Source: an uncultured Prevotella sp. (lineage in GTDB: Bacteria > Bacteroidota > Bacteroidia > Bacteroidales > Bacteroidaceae). From it: a stretch of 64,000 nucleotides of DNA. The DNA is taken from positions 1-64,000 of the forward strand of contig CALUGA010000003.1 in assembly GCA_944320105.1 (NCBI GenBank), given 5' to 3'. Below the pieces are notes generated by a model. The model saw nothing but the letters and a program-made list of their open reading frames with translations, was not told the DNA's origin and searched no databases. Positions 34,359 through 42,726 of the stretch are shown piece after piece (position 1 is the first letter of the stretch; each line of letters opens with the position of its first letter). A program made the position numbers and the translations under genes.

Positions 34359-34421
34359 CCTATAAGCCCTATAAGTCCTATAAGCCCTATAAGCCCTATA
34401 AGTCCTATAAGCCTTATAAGC
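34359..34421. repeat. Period-9 array (CCTATAAGC/T), seven units
   Basis: Seven tandem nonamers CCTATAAGC or CCTATAAGT (the last CTTATAAGC) lie 74 bases before the metY start. Confidence 0.9.
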
Positions 34422-34494
34422 CCCTATCGCCCCAACCAAGGAAAAAACATCCCGCGCCCCGCCGGGGCGCGCACAACATCATAATCAGCACAAA

Positions 34495-35778
34495 ATGGAA
34501 AAGAAACTAAGACCGGCCTCGCTCTGCGTGCGCGCAGGGTGGACGCCAAAGAACGGCGAGCCTGTGGAGCCGCCCATCATCCAGAGCACCACGTTCAAGT
34601 ACGACGACAGCGACGAGATGGCCCTGCTCTTCGACCTGAAGAAGGAAGGATACTTCTACACCCGACTGCAAAACCCCACCAATGATGCCGTGGCGGCCAA
34701 GATTGCCGCACTCGAAGGCGGCGTGGGGGCTGTGCTCACGTCGTCGGGCCAGGCTGCCAACTTCTTCGCGGTGTTCAACATCTGCGAGGCGGGCGACCAC
34801 ATCGTGACCTCCAACGAAATTTATGGCGGCACATACAACCTCTTCGGCGTTACGCTCAAGAAGCTCGGCATCGACTGCACATTCGTAAACCCTGAGGCCA
34901 GCGACGAGGAGATAAGCAAGGCTTTCAGGCCCAACACCAAGGTGATGTTCGGCGAAACAATATCCAACCCGGGCTGCAAGGTGCTCGACATTGAGCGCTT
35001 TGCCCGCCTGGCTCACAGCCACGGCGTGCCGCTCATTGTTGACAACACCTTCGCCACGCCCATCAACTGCCGCCCGTTTGAGTGGGGGGCCGACATAGTG
35101 ACGCACTCCACAACCAAGTACATGGACGGACACGCCATGCAGGTGGGCGGATGCGTGGTGGACAGCGGCAACTTCCCCTGGCTCGACCACGCCGACCGCT
35201 ACCCCGGACTGTGCGCACCCGATGCCTCGTACCACGGCATTGTGTACGCCGAGAAGTTCGGCCGCATGGGCTACACCACCAAGCTCGTGGCCCAACTCAT
35301 GCGCGACCTCGGATCCATACCGGCACCCATGAACTGCTACCTGCTCAACATCGGCCTGCAAACGCTCCACCTCAGGATGCGCCAGCACTGCCAGAACGCG
35401 CAGAAGGTGGCCGAGTTCCTGAGCGCCGACCCGCGCGTGGCATGGGTTAACTACCCCGGACTGAAGGACAACCCCTACCACGCACTGGCTGAGAAGTACC
35501 TGCCACAGGGCAGCTGCGGCGTGATAGCCTTCGGCCTTAAGGGCGACCGCGACACCGCAGTGAAGTTCATGGACTCGCTGCGCATGGCAAGCATAGTGAC
35601 CCACGTGGCCGACGCGCGCACCTGTGTGCTCCACCCCGCCAGCCACACCCACCGACAGCTCTCCGACGAGCAGCTGCGTGAGGCCGGCATTGCGCCCGAC
35701 CTCATACGCCTCTCCGTGGGCATTGAGGACGTGGACGACATCCTCGACGACATCCGCCAGGCCCTCGACAAGCTCTGA
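34495..35778 (+). CDS. metY: O-acetylhomoserine sulfhydrylase / Cys-Met metabolism PLP enzyme
   Basis: A PLP enzyme of the trans-sulfuration family that makes homocysteine from O-acetylhomoserine and sulfide. Signatures are QSTTFKYDDSDEMALLFDL, YTRLQNPTNDAVAAKIAALE, SSGQAANFFAVFNI and the PLP lysine in THSTTKYMDGHAMQVGG (Lys208). At 427 residues and with the SxQAA block it fits OAH sulfhydrylase better than MetB or MetC. PEP-like hydrophobic tails are absent; it is cytoplasmic. I looked for a SAM riboswitch upstream and saw only the nonamer array. It is a single gene with a terminator-like hairpin behind it. Confidence 0.9.
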   Translation: MEKKLRPASLCVRAGWTPKNGEPVEPPIIQSTTFKYDDSDEMALLFDLKKEGYFYTRLQNPTNDAVAAKIAALEGGVGAVLTSSGQAANFFAVFNICEAGDHIVTSNEIYGGTYNLFGVTLKKLGIDCTFVNPEASDEEISKAFRPNTKVMFGETISNPGCKVLDIERFARLAHSHGVPLIVDNTFATPINCRPFEWGADIVTHSTTKYMDGHAMQVGGCVVDSGNFPWLDHADRYPGLCAPDASYHGIVYAEKFGRMGYTTKLVAQLMRDLGSIPAPMNCYLLNIGLQTLHLRMRQHCQNAQKVAEFLSADPRVAWVNYPGLKDNPYHALAEKYLPQGSCGVIAFGLKGDRDTAVKFMDSLRMASIVTHVADARTCVLHPASHTHRQLSDEQLREAGIAPDLIRLSVGIEDVDDILDDIRQALDKL

Positions 35779-35809
35779 CTATTGCCGAAACAAGCCTCAA
35801 CACTATAAG

Positions 35810-35862
35810 CCACCCGCATCGGCGCATCTTACAAATAGTGCCCAAAGCGGGTGGTTTTTGTT
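35810..35862 (+). terminator. Terminator-like hairpin after metY
   Basis: CCACCCGC (35810) pairs with GCGGGTGG (35847) across a 29-base loop and is followed by TTTTTG. Confidence 0.55.
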
Positions 35863-35917
35863 GCTTTTTTCACCACAAAATATGCATTTCATTGTCTTTT
35901 TGTAGATAAAAATTGCG

Positions 35918-35925
35918 TATATTTG
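35918..35925 (+). promoter_or_regulatory. -7 box (TATATTTG), nearly leaderless
   Basis: TATATTTG ends 4 bases before the ATG of the broken TPR regulator gene, so the predicted transcript has little or no leader. Confidence 0.55.
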
Positions 35926-35929
35926 CACC

Positions 35930-37507
35930 ATGAAACACGCGCAAACCATAATAATCGCCATGCTCGCCGCACTGTTCTTTGCCGCCTGCGGACACCACAG
36001 ATACCCGCAAGCACTGCTCCGGGCCGACAGCATGGTCGCCAAACGGCCCGACAGCGCGAAGCTGCTATTGGGAAAAATGGCAAAGGACACAGCCTCGTGG
36101 GCCGAGGACGCGCGGATGTTCTACCGCCTACTGTGCCTTGAAACTGCCGACCGACTGTACCTTACGCCAAGCTCCGACTCCGCCGTGCGCCCGCTGCTCA
36201 GCCACTACGAGCACGATGGCGACCACCGCCTGCTGCCCCGCGCCTACTACGCTGCAGGGCGGGTGTACTCCGAGATGAACGACGCGCCGCAGGCCATAGA
36301 CTGCTACCTCGAAGCCATTGCCGCAGCCGACACCCTGCGCGACCGCCTGCTACTGTGCAAGGCTTACACGCAGATGGGCTACCTCTACTCCGACATGAGG
36401 CTCAACAGCCGCGCCCTCGAAGCCTTCCGGCAATCTTACCGCCTGCGCAAGGGCTTCGCATCGCCTCGCCGCATGGCCTACGTGCTGCGCGACATAGCAC
36501 GGGCCTACGAAGACCTCGGCCTGCCCGACAGCGCGCTGATGTATTACACAAAGGGCTTGCGCATTGCCGAACAGAACGGCATCCATGAGATGGAGGCCAG
36601 CATCCACACCCAAATGGCGGGCCTTTTTGTCAACCAAGGCAAGTACGAGCTGGCGTGGAAGCACCTGAGGCCAGCACTGGAATATGGCGACACACTCGAA
36701 CACGAGGCCGTATACTCAATAGCCGGGCATCTGTATAATGAAACAGGGCAACCCGATTCGGCTGCACATTATTATAAATTGTTGGCAAAAGAGCATTCCT
36801 TAGCCACAAGACGAGCAGCATACAGGAACCTCATTGAGTATTATATGGACAAGGGCGAAGTGCCAAAAGCACTTAAAATGTTTGAGCAAGGGGAACAAAT
36901 TGCCGACTCTTTATATGAATATAACGCCGCCGAGGCTGTGGCGCACATAGGCGCACTCTACGACTATTCGCTAAGAGAGAAAGAGAACGAGCGGCTGAAA
37001 GCCGAAAACGACAGGACTACACGGCGACTCATTGGAATCTCGCTGCTCGGCCTGCTCGCCATAGCCGCCTTGGCTTAAGTGCTAACAAAGGCTCTGACCA
37101 AGAACCGAAAACTCACCAAAGAAATCAAAATCTACGAAGCTCAACGCGAGAAACAGGAAGTCAAGCCCGCACACCAAATGGTAGTAGAGTCTGAAATCTA
37201 CAAGCGGATAAACGCACTCCTCAAGACAAGAAAGAACATGAAAGGCGACGACTGGCTGCAACTCGACACAATAATAAACGAACAATACCCGGGATTCAGA
37301 GAAAAACTGCATACCCTTTGCAACATGAGCGAAAGCGACTACCACATCTGCCTGCTGCTAAAAATAAAGCTGAAGCTAAAGGACATCGCGCAGCTTACCA
37401 ACCTCGCACTGTCGAGCCTCTCCTCGGCAAGAAGCCGCCTATACTTCCGTTCATACGGAAAGAAAGGCAGCGCAACCGACTGGGACAGCGTAATAGACAA
37501 CATATAA
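35930..37507 (+). pseudogene. Membrane TPR regulator broken by one in-frame stop
   Basis: One continuous frame of 525 codons is split by a single TAA at 37076-37078. The first part (382 residues) has a lipobox-like signal (LAALFFAACG), TPR-like repeats (YTQMGYLYSDMRLNSRALEA, LRDIARAYEDLGLPDSALMY) and the membrane segment LIGISLLGLLAIAALA, where the stop falls. The same frame continues at 37079 with a basic coiled region and a C-terminal cytoplasmic domain ending CNMSESDYHICLLL... SSLSSARSRLYFRS, an HTH-like pattern. The intact relative at 53254 has the same order. Thus a recent nonsense mutation, a sequencing error, or readthrough; restart at GTG 37079 is also possible. The stop separates sensor from output domain. 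Confidence 0.8.
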
Positions 37508-37526
37508 GGCAGTTGCGCGCCCAATG

Positions 37527-37587
37527 CGAAGTTTCTGCGAAGTTGCATTCTGCCATTTAAAGCGATTGCGAAGTTTTTGCGAAGTTG
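37527..37587 (+). repeat. Two copies of a GCGAAGTT direct repeat upstream of a small exported protein gene
   Basis: GCGAAGTTTCTGCGAAGTTG (37527-37546) and GCGAAGTTTTTGCGAAGTTG (37568-37587) each hold two GCGAAGTT sites 11 bases apart, about one helix turn. They sit just before the -33 box and may be an operator, possibly for the TPR regulator. Confidence 0.6.
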
Positions 37588-37592
37588 ATTTC

Positions 37593-37623
37593 TTGGCTTT
37601 CAAACATGAAAATTCTACCTTTG
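37593..37623 (+). promoter_or_regulatory. Promoter (TTG-N20-TACCTTTG)
   Basis: CTTGG at 37592-37596 and TACCTTTG at 37616-37623 have a spacing of 20 bases. The gene starts at 37647, 23 bases after the box. Confidence 0.65.
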
Positions 37624-37646
37624 CAACGAACAAAAAGCTCAACGCT

Positions 37647-38003
37647 ATGAAGAAACTAAGCGCAACCTGCTTCGCCACACTTATAAGTATGGCAAGCCTC
37701 GCAAACAGCGGCGTGGTGACGCTGCAAACAGACAACACCCATAGTAGAGGCAGAGAAGAACGCCGCACAGGAATCAACAACACCGTGCCGTTCGACGACA
37801 ACTCCGTTTACCTGCGCACCGACTCGGGCGCGGTGGCCGCCCACGTCACCATCACCGGCACCAGCGGCACGGTGATGTACAGCGGCACAACCGTCATCAC
37901 GCCAAGCGTACAGGCCATCAGCGCGCCAAACATCGCCGGCGAAGAGAAGTACATGATAGAGATAACCACCGACAGGCGGCGGCTCTACGGATACTTCATG
38001 TAA
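37647..38003 (+). CDS. Small exported DUF3244-like protein (118 aa)
   Basis: The ATG at 37647 begins MKKLSATCFATLISMASLANS, a Sec signal. The mature part, with VTLQTDNTHSRGREERR, a 'NSVYLRTDSGAVAAHVTITG' beta region and a C-terminal YMIEITTDRRRLYGYF, resembles the small beta-sandwich DUF3244 proteins found in Bacteroidetes beside membrane TPR regulators. I recall this association but cannot test it here. It has its own good promoter and double direct repeats upstream, and is the first gene after the broken regulator. Function unknown. Confidence 0.68.
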   Translation: MKKLSATCFATLISMASLANSGVVTLQTDNTHSRGREERRTGINNTVPFDDNSVYLRTDSGAVAAHVTITGTSGTVMYSGTTVITPSVQAISAPNIAGEEKYMIEITTDRRRLYGYFM

Positions 38004-38113
38004 GCTACATTAAACTCTGAAAAAGGACAAAAGGGCATCCATACCCATCCGCGGAAAAATGGAAGCAACGCCCCTAACGCTTCAGCACGGAGCAGGAATA
38101 ACACATTAACAAA

Positions 38114-38479
38114 ATGAAAAAGACACTTATCATTGCTGCGCTCGCAGCCGCATGCTGCGCCGCAAGCGCACAAGAAGCCCCAGACGGCAAAAACGAAGTA
38201 AAGGTATTTTATGGAACAAAAGCCGGCAACACGCCATTCAACCCTTGCTCCGGGAGGACAACCAGAATATGCGGATATGTTAAAACAAACACAACGACCA
38301 CATCGAGTGGCGACATAAATACCATCAAGATTATCACTGACGAAAACGGAAACGTGATAGGCGAATGGAAATACTTCAACGGGATGCTTATAGGATGCAT
38401 CCATGACCCTAATATCACCATCGGAGCGCCGGAACAGGATGGAGAGGAAGACGGGCAGGAATTCCCTCCACTGCCATAA
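38114..38479 (+). CDS. Small exported protein, unknown (121 aa)
   Basis: Begins MKKTLIIAALAAACCAASAQ, a Sec signal (an SPII reading at AACC is less likely). The mature part is about 100 residues with three cysteines (NPCSGRTTRICGY and LIGCIHDP), Thr-rich (TNTTTTSSGD), and a repeated 'DENGNVIGEWKYFNGMLIG' beta pattern, ending in an acidic tail (EQDGEEDGQEFPPLP). Not recognised. It lies between the DUF3244-like gene and a large propeller protein, in the same direction, probably in one operon. Confidence 0.65.
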   Translation: MKKTLIIAALAAACCAASAQEAPDGKNEVKVFYGTKAGNTPFNPCSGRTTRICGYVKTNTTTTSSGDINTIKIITDENGNVIGEWKYFNGMLIGCIHDPNITIGAPEQDGEEDGQEFPPLP

Positions 38480-38520
38480 AAAGGAACACAACAAACCGAC
38501 CAATGACATATCTAACGAGC

Positions 38521-40305
38521 ATGAAGAAATTAATTTTGATATTCATGGCAATGCTCGGAAGCATGGTTTCCCGCGCGGAGGACTTCCCTCTCGTGCGGGA
38601 AACGATGTCGCTTTCGCTGCAAGTACGCCAAAAGCCCGGCACGGAAGGCCTTTTAAAGAAATACCTTAGCAGCGTTACTGCCGACCAAGACACCATTTAT
38701 GCCATGCTCTACGAGCCGGGATTTTGCCCGCGATGCGAGGTGTTCATAAACGGACTGGGCGACTTGATCAAGAAGCTGTCGCCCGCAAGCAGGCTCGTGC
38801 TCATCACCACTTACAGCGACTCTGCACGGGCTGCCGCCTACAACAAGGCCAAGGAATATGCCGCCGATTACTACGTCTACGACACTAACCAAGCCTTTCT
38901 CGACATATTCAGCTTCAACTCCAATGGGCTTTCGGGCTTATACGTGTTCAAGATTTGCAAGTTGAAAGGCGAAGTGCTGACGGGAGGGATAAACTACTTC
39001 GTCACGCCTGAGTTCGCCAAGGAACTGACGCGGTGGACTGAACGGATGCCTACCCACGACTACGCGATAGACGAAAATGGCTCCGACATGGACAAATGGG
39101 AGCTGCAGCGCCCTCAATGCCCGCCCATTGGCACTGCCTACACCGACTATCCACTGGCCTTGGAGGGGCAGATGTTGTCACACGTGTTCGACATCCCGAA
39201 GTTCGACGGCGACCACTTTTACTACACCGACAAGCTAAGCGAGGGCGTGATGCTGTTCAACATAGACGGCGACTCGCTGCGCTTCAAGGCGCACATCACT
39301 GCCGACAGCACCGAGCGCTACCGCTTCATCAACGTCAGGAAAGAGACCCGCAAGCGTATTTCAGACGACGAGTTGTCGTTCATACCGCTTGCGACAAACA
39401 TCATAGACAGCACACGCATCGGCGTGTCTTACTCGCTGCCCGACGTCAGCGAGGACACCGTTGCCCACATATTGAAATTTTACAACGAGCCGGTGCTGCT
39501 CATGCGCGACCTCAACACGCTTAAGCCGCTGCCACTCTATGAGCCGTTTTTCGACATTGAAAACGACACCTTGTTCTTCTACCAGCACTTCAACTTCTGC
39601 TCTTTCAAAGGCAACATCATCTATAGTTGCCAGAAGATGACGTTCCCCATGGAGTACGAGCGGTGGGAGTACGAGCACAAGCCAGGGATGAACCCTTTCG
39701 CTGAGGAGTTCTACCGCAGCGGCAACCCGTGGCTGGCGGCGTTCAGCCTCAAGACGGGCAAGCTCGCAAGGCGGTTCGCCGAGCTTGAGCCTTGCGCCGA
39801 GGCCGGCCGCTCGGGCTATTACTTCCAGAACCCGCTGATGTACAGCGACGGCAACGAGCTGCTTTATTCCGACGGTTTTTCGGGTACCGTACACATCACA
39901 CGCAGCATCGATGGCGGCCCTGTGGAGAGCTACTCGGCCTTTGCCGTGGACACGGCGGCCTTCCCCCGGCCCGACACGGCCATGTTCTACCGCCGCGAAT
40001 ACTTCAAGGCTTACGACCGCTTTTACTACCGCTGCATAATGCACGCTCGCATGAATGCCAACAAGGTGTGCTGCCTCGTGATGTACTCACGCCGCGACGT
40101 GGCGAAGCCCGGTCCCGAGACGAACGACTATACGCTCGTAACCATCGACCGCCGCACCGGCCTTGCCACCGAGCGACTGCTGCCGCGCTACCCCGGCTTG
40201 CGCCCCATGGGCTACGGCCTGCGCTCGGCCAACGGGCAGATAAGCCCCTTCGGCTTCTACCGCCGCAGCGACGGCAGCTACGTGGTGCGCGTATGGGAAT
40301 TATGA
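38521..40305 (+). CDS. Exported thioredoxin-like / propeller-like protein, unknown (594 aa)
   Basis: From ATG 38521 the protein starts MKKLILIFMAMLGSMVSRAE, a Sec signal; an upstream ATG at 38503 is possible. Residues 60-150 hold a possible thioredoxin-like part with CPRC (Cys69 and Cys72, YEPGFCPRCEVFINGLGDL) and 'YYVYDTNQAFLDIF'. The rest is a long beta-rich region with repeated FSLKTGKLARRF-, VTIDRRTGLATERLL- and FKAHITADSTERYRF-like strands, consistent with a propeller of the BF3164/6-bladed type. No close family is recognised. The coupling of a thiol-disulfide motif with a propeller suggests a role in folding or sensing in the periplasm. It ends 36 bases before a membrane protein gene. 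Confidence 0.65.
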   Translation: MKKLILIFMAMLGSMVSRAEDFPLVRETMSLSLQVRQKPGTEGLLKKYLSSVTADQDTIYAMLYEPGFCPRCEVFINGLGDLIKKLSPASRLVLITTYSDSARAAAYNKAKEYAADYYVYDTNQAFLDIFSFNSNGLSGLYVFKICKLKGEVLTGGINYFVTPEFAKELTRWTERMPTHDYAIDENGSDMDKWELQRPQCPPIGTAYTDYPLALEGQMLSHVFDIPKFDGDHFYYTDKLSEGVMLFNIDGDSLRFKAHITADSTERYRFINVRKETRKRISDDELSFIPLATNIIDSTRIGVSYSLPDVSEDTVAHILKFYNEPVLLMRDLNTLKPLPLYEPFFDIENDTLFFYQHFNFCSFKGNIIYSCQKMTFPMEYERWEYEHKPGMNPFAEEFYRSGNPWLAAFSLKTGKLARRFAELEPCAEAGRSGYYFQNPLMYSDGNELLYSDGFSGTVHITRSIDGGPVESYSAFAVDTAAFPRPDTAMFYRREYFKAYDRFYYRCIMHARMNANKVCCLVMYSRRDVAKPGPETNDYTLVTIDRRTGLATERLLPRYPGLRPMGYGLRSANGQISPFGFYRRSDGSYVVRVWEL

Positions 40306-40341
40306 CAACAAGAGGAAACAAAACAACAAAACAACAGAACA

Positions 40342-41061
40342 ATGACATTACATTACGACAGGCAAGCCGCCCACATCGCCACGATATGCGTGTGCGCGGC
40401 AATCATGGCGCTGGCACCCGCGTCGGGCGCGTGGGTGTTAGTAGGCGGAGTGCTTATAATATCATCCGTTTGTGCGGTGTTTGCCATGAGCCTGCGCTCT
40501 CGCCACGATGCCGAGCCGTGGAACCTCACGCTTTCGTCAGACGCGGCCATGGCCGGTTGCGCCATGCTTGTGCCGTGCTTTGCACAGTCGCATGGGTGGC
40601 TGGTGCTGCTAATCATACTCATACCTGCCACAGACGCGCTTATGTATTTACGCAAAAGGCAACGAGCCGCCGAATTGCCTGCCGCACAAAAGCATACGCT
40701 CTTGGCCTTGGAGGCCGTACTTATCGGCATCGCCATTGCGTTAGCACTGGCATTTGGCGTTGACGACTGGAACGCACTTAGGCTGGTGTGCGCCTCCGTC
40801 GCTGTGCTATTGTTTGCAATCGCAATATGCACAATGGGCGGGTGCGCTCCGTTGCGCGCGCCGCAAAAAGAGCGGAAACTGTCGCGCAGCCTCATATCCA
40901 TCCCCATTGCCACCTGCGTTTACGGCTTGGCTTACAGCGGAAATGCAACAAGCCAAGCCGTATGCCTGACGATTGCTGTTGCATGCGCCGCCGCCATAGA
41001 GATAGACAGGCATAGGACTAAGCCTCAACAATCAAAGCCTGGCAAGTGCGCCACGCCCTAA
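40342..41061 (+). CDS. Polytopic membrane protein of unknown function (239 aa)
   Basis: Seven or so hydrophobic segments, for example IATICVCAAIMALAPASG, VLVGGVLIISSVCAVFAM, WLVLLIILIPATDALMY, LEAVLIGIAIALALAF, and LVCASVAVLLFAIAICTMGG, with a basic C-tail (DRHRTKPQQSKPGK). No catalytic motif or family is seen. The gene ends the run that begins with the TPR regulator and is followed by a perfect terminator, so it may be the last gene of that operon. Confidence 0.7.
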   Translation: MTLHYDRQAAHIATICVCAAIMALAPASGAWVLVGGVLIISSVCAVFAMSLRSRHDAEPWNLTLSSDAAMAGCAMLVPCFAQSHGWLVLLIILIPATDALMYLRKRQRAAELPAAQKHTLLALEAVLIGIAIALALAFGVDDWNALRLVCASVAVLLFAIAICTMGGCAPLRAPQKERKLSRSLISIPIATCVYGLAYSGNATSQAVCLTIAVACAAAIEIDRHRTKPQQSKPGKCATP

Positions 41062-41141
41062 CCAACAGCAACAACCGAGGGCTGCCTACGACAAAAGGCA
41101 GCAGGGCAGAGATGCAAAAACAAGCTGAAACAAACAAAAAG

Positions 41142-41177
41142 AAAGTGAAAGAGCGAAATTTTTCGCTCTTTCACTTT
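41142..41177 (+). terminator. Perfect 17-bp terminator hairpin
   Basis: AAAGTGAAAGAGCGAAA pairs with TTTCGCTCTTTCACTTT around a 2-base loop. The arm ends overlap the -33 element of the gdhA promoter. Confidence 0.85.
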
Positions 41178-41205
41178 GCACATTTCGGGATTTTGCGTAT
41201 TTTTG
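41175..41205 (+). promoter_or_regulatory. Promoter (TTTG-N19-TATTTTTG) for gdhA
   Basis: TTTG at 41175-41178 and TATTTTTG at 41198-41205 have 19 bases between them. The start codon is 60 bases downstream. Confidence 0.75.
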
Positions 41206-41264
41206 TGATGTCTTAATGACACAATGACACCACTATTACTAAACCTTTAAAACATCGGATTACT

Positions 41265-42602
41265 ATGGAAGTGGAGAAGATAATGCAAGCCCTGGAGCAG
41301 AAGCATCCGGGCGAGCTTGAGTATTTGCAGGCAGTAAGGGAAGTGCTCGTATCGGTCAACGACGTTTACAACCAGCACCCGGAGTTCGAGCGCGCCAAGA
41401 TAATAGAGCGCATAGTGGAGCCTGAGCGCGTGGTTACGTTCCGCGTGCCGTGGGTTGACGACCAAGGCGAAGTACACGTAAACCTTGGCTACCGCGTGCA
41501 GTTCAACAGCGCCATAGGCCCGTACAAGGGCGGCCTTAGGTTCCACTCGTCGGTCAACCTCTCCATCCTTAAGTTCCTCGGCTTCGAGCAGACGTTCAAG
41601 AACGCGCTCACCACGCTGCCCATGGGCGGCGGCAAGGGCGGCTCCGACTTCTCCATCCGAGGGCGGTCGGACAACGAGGTGATGCGCTTTTGCCAGGCCT
41701 TCATGACCGAGCTTTACCGCGTCATTGGCCCGGAGGAGGACATTCCCGCAGGCGACATAGGCGTTGGGGCGCGCGAGATAGGCTACCTCTTCGGAGCTTA
41801 CAAGAAGCTTACCCACCGCTGGAACGGCGTGATGACGGGCAAGGGCCTCGAATGGGGCGGCTCGCGCATACGCCCAGAGGCCACGGGCTACGGCGCGCTC
41901 TACTTCGTTAACCAGATGCTGCAAACCCACGGCCACGACATAAAGGGCAAGACCGTGGCCTTGAGCGGCTTCGGCAACGTGGCATGGGGAGCCGCCAAGA
42001 AGGCCACCGAGCTTGGAGCCAAGGTTATCACCATCTCCGGACCCGACGGTTACATATACGACCCGGCAGGGCTCGACGACGAGAAGATTGCCTATATGCT
42101 TGAGCTTCGCGCCAGCGGCAACGACGTGTGCCAGCCTTACGCCGACGAGTTCAAGGGCGCAGAGTTCCGCCCGGGCCGCAAGCCGTGGGAGGTGAAGTGC
42201 GACATCGCCCTGCCCTGCGCCACGCAGAACGAGCTTAACGGCAACGACGCCGACCAGCTGTTGGCCAACAAGCCGCTGTGCATAGCCGAGGTGTCGAACA
42301 TGGGATGCACGGCCGAGGCAGCCGAAAAGTTCGTTGCCGCCAAGCAACTCTTTGCCCCGGGCAAGGCCGTCAACGCCGGCGGCGTGGCCACATCAGGCCT
42401 GGAGATGACGCAGAACGCCATGCGCCTCAATTGGAGCGAGGCCGAGGTGGACGACAAGCTGCACTACATCATGCACAGCATACACGGCCAATGCGTGAAG
42501 TACGGCAGGCAGCCGGATGGTTACATCGACTACGTGAAGGGCGCCAACATCGCCGGATTCATGAAAGTGGCCAACGCCATGATGGCCCAGGGCATAGTAT
42601 AA
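41265..42602 (+). CDS. gdhA: NADP-type glutamate dehydrogenase
   Basis: Makes glutamate from 2-oxoglutarate and ammonia with reduced cofactor, the main nitrogen entry route in many gut Bacteroidales. The substrate part has VQFNSAIGPYKGGLRFH and the catalytic Lys in LPMGGGKGGSDF near residue 118. EDIPAGDIGVGAREIGYLFG and GGSRIRPEATGYGALYF are hallmarks of the hexameric 445-residue class, and VALSGFGNVAWGAAKKA is the Rossmann loop. NADP preference is inferred from the class. It has its own promoter and a long terminator hairpin. Confidence 0.97.
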   Translation: MEVEKIMQALEQKHPGELEYLQAVREVLVSVNDVYNQHPEFERAKIIERIVEPERVVTFRVPWVDDQGEVHVNLGYRVQFNSAIGPYKGGLRFHSSVNLSILKFLGFEQTFKNALTTLPMGGGKGGSDFSIRGRSDNEVMRFCQAFMTELYRVIGPEEDIPAGDIGVGAREIGYLFGAYKKLTHRWNGVMTGKGLEWGGSRIRPEATGYGALYFVNQMLQTHGHDIKGKTVALSGFGNVAWGAAKKATELGAKVITISGPDGYIYDPAGLDDEKIAYMLELRASGNDVCQPYADEFKGAEFRPGRKPWEVKCDIALPCATQNELNGNDADQLLANKPLCIAEVSNMGCTAEAAEKFVAAKQLFAPGKAVNAGGVATSGLEMTQNAMRLNWSEAEVDDKLHYIMHSIHGQCVKYGRQPDGYIDYVKGANIAGFMKVANAMMAQGIV

Positions 42603-42633
42603 GCCGGGGCAGCAAGCCCGCAAGGGCAGCCAC

Positions 42634-42705
42634 AACGGGGTTAACCGCAGCCTGATTGCCACCCGGCACCGCGCCGGAAGCAATAAAACTGCGGTTAACC
42701 CCGTT
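42634..42705 (+). terminator. Long-stem terminator of gdhA
   Basis: AACGGGGTTAACCGCAG (42634-42650) pairs perfectly with CTGCGGTTAACCCCGTT (42689-42705). The 38-base loop contains a second small GGC-rich hairpin. A T-containing tail follows. Confidence 0.8.
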
Positions 42706-42726
42706 ATTATATAAAAACCTAAGATT

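Noticed and set aside
34304..34494. Search for a SAM riboswitch upstream of metY
   Set aside because: Only repeat arrays were seen; no conserved riboswitch core could be recognised.
38114..38479. Small Cys-containing protein as a second RiPP precursor
   Set aside because: It has a Sec signal peptide and no Gly-Gly leader, is 121 residues long, and has no maturase next to it.
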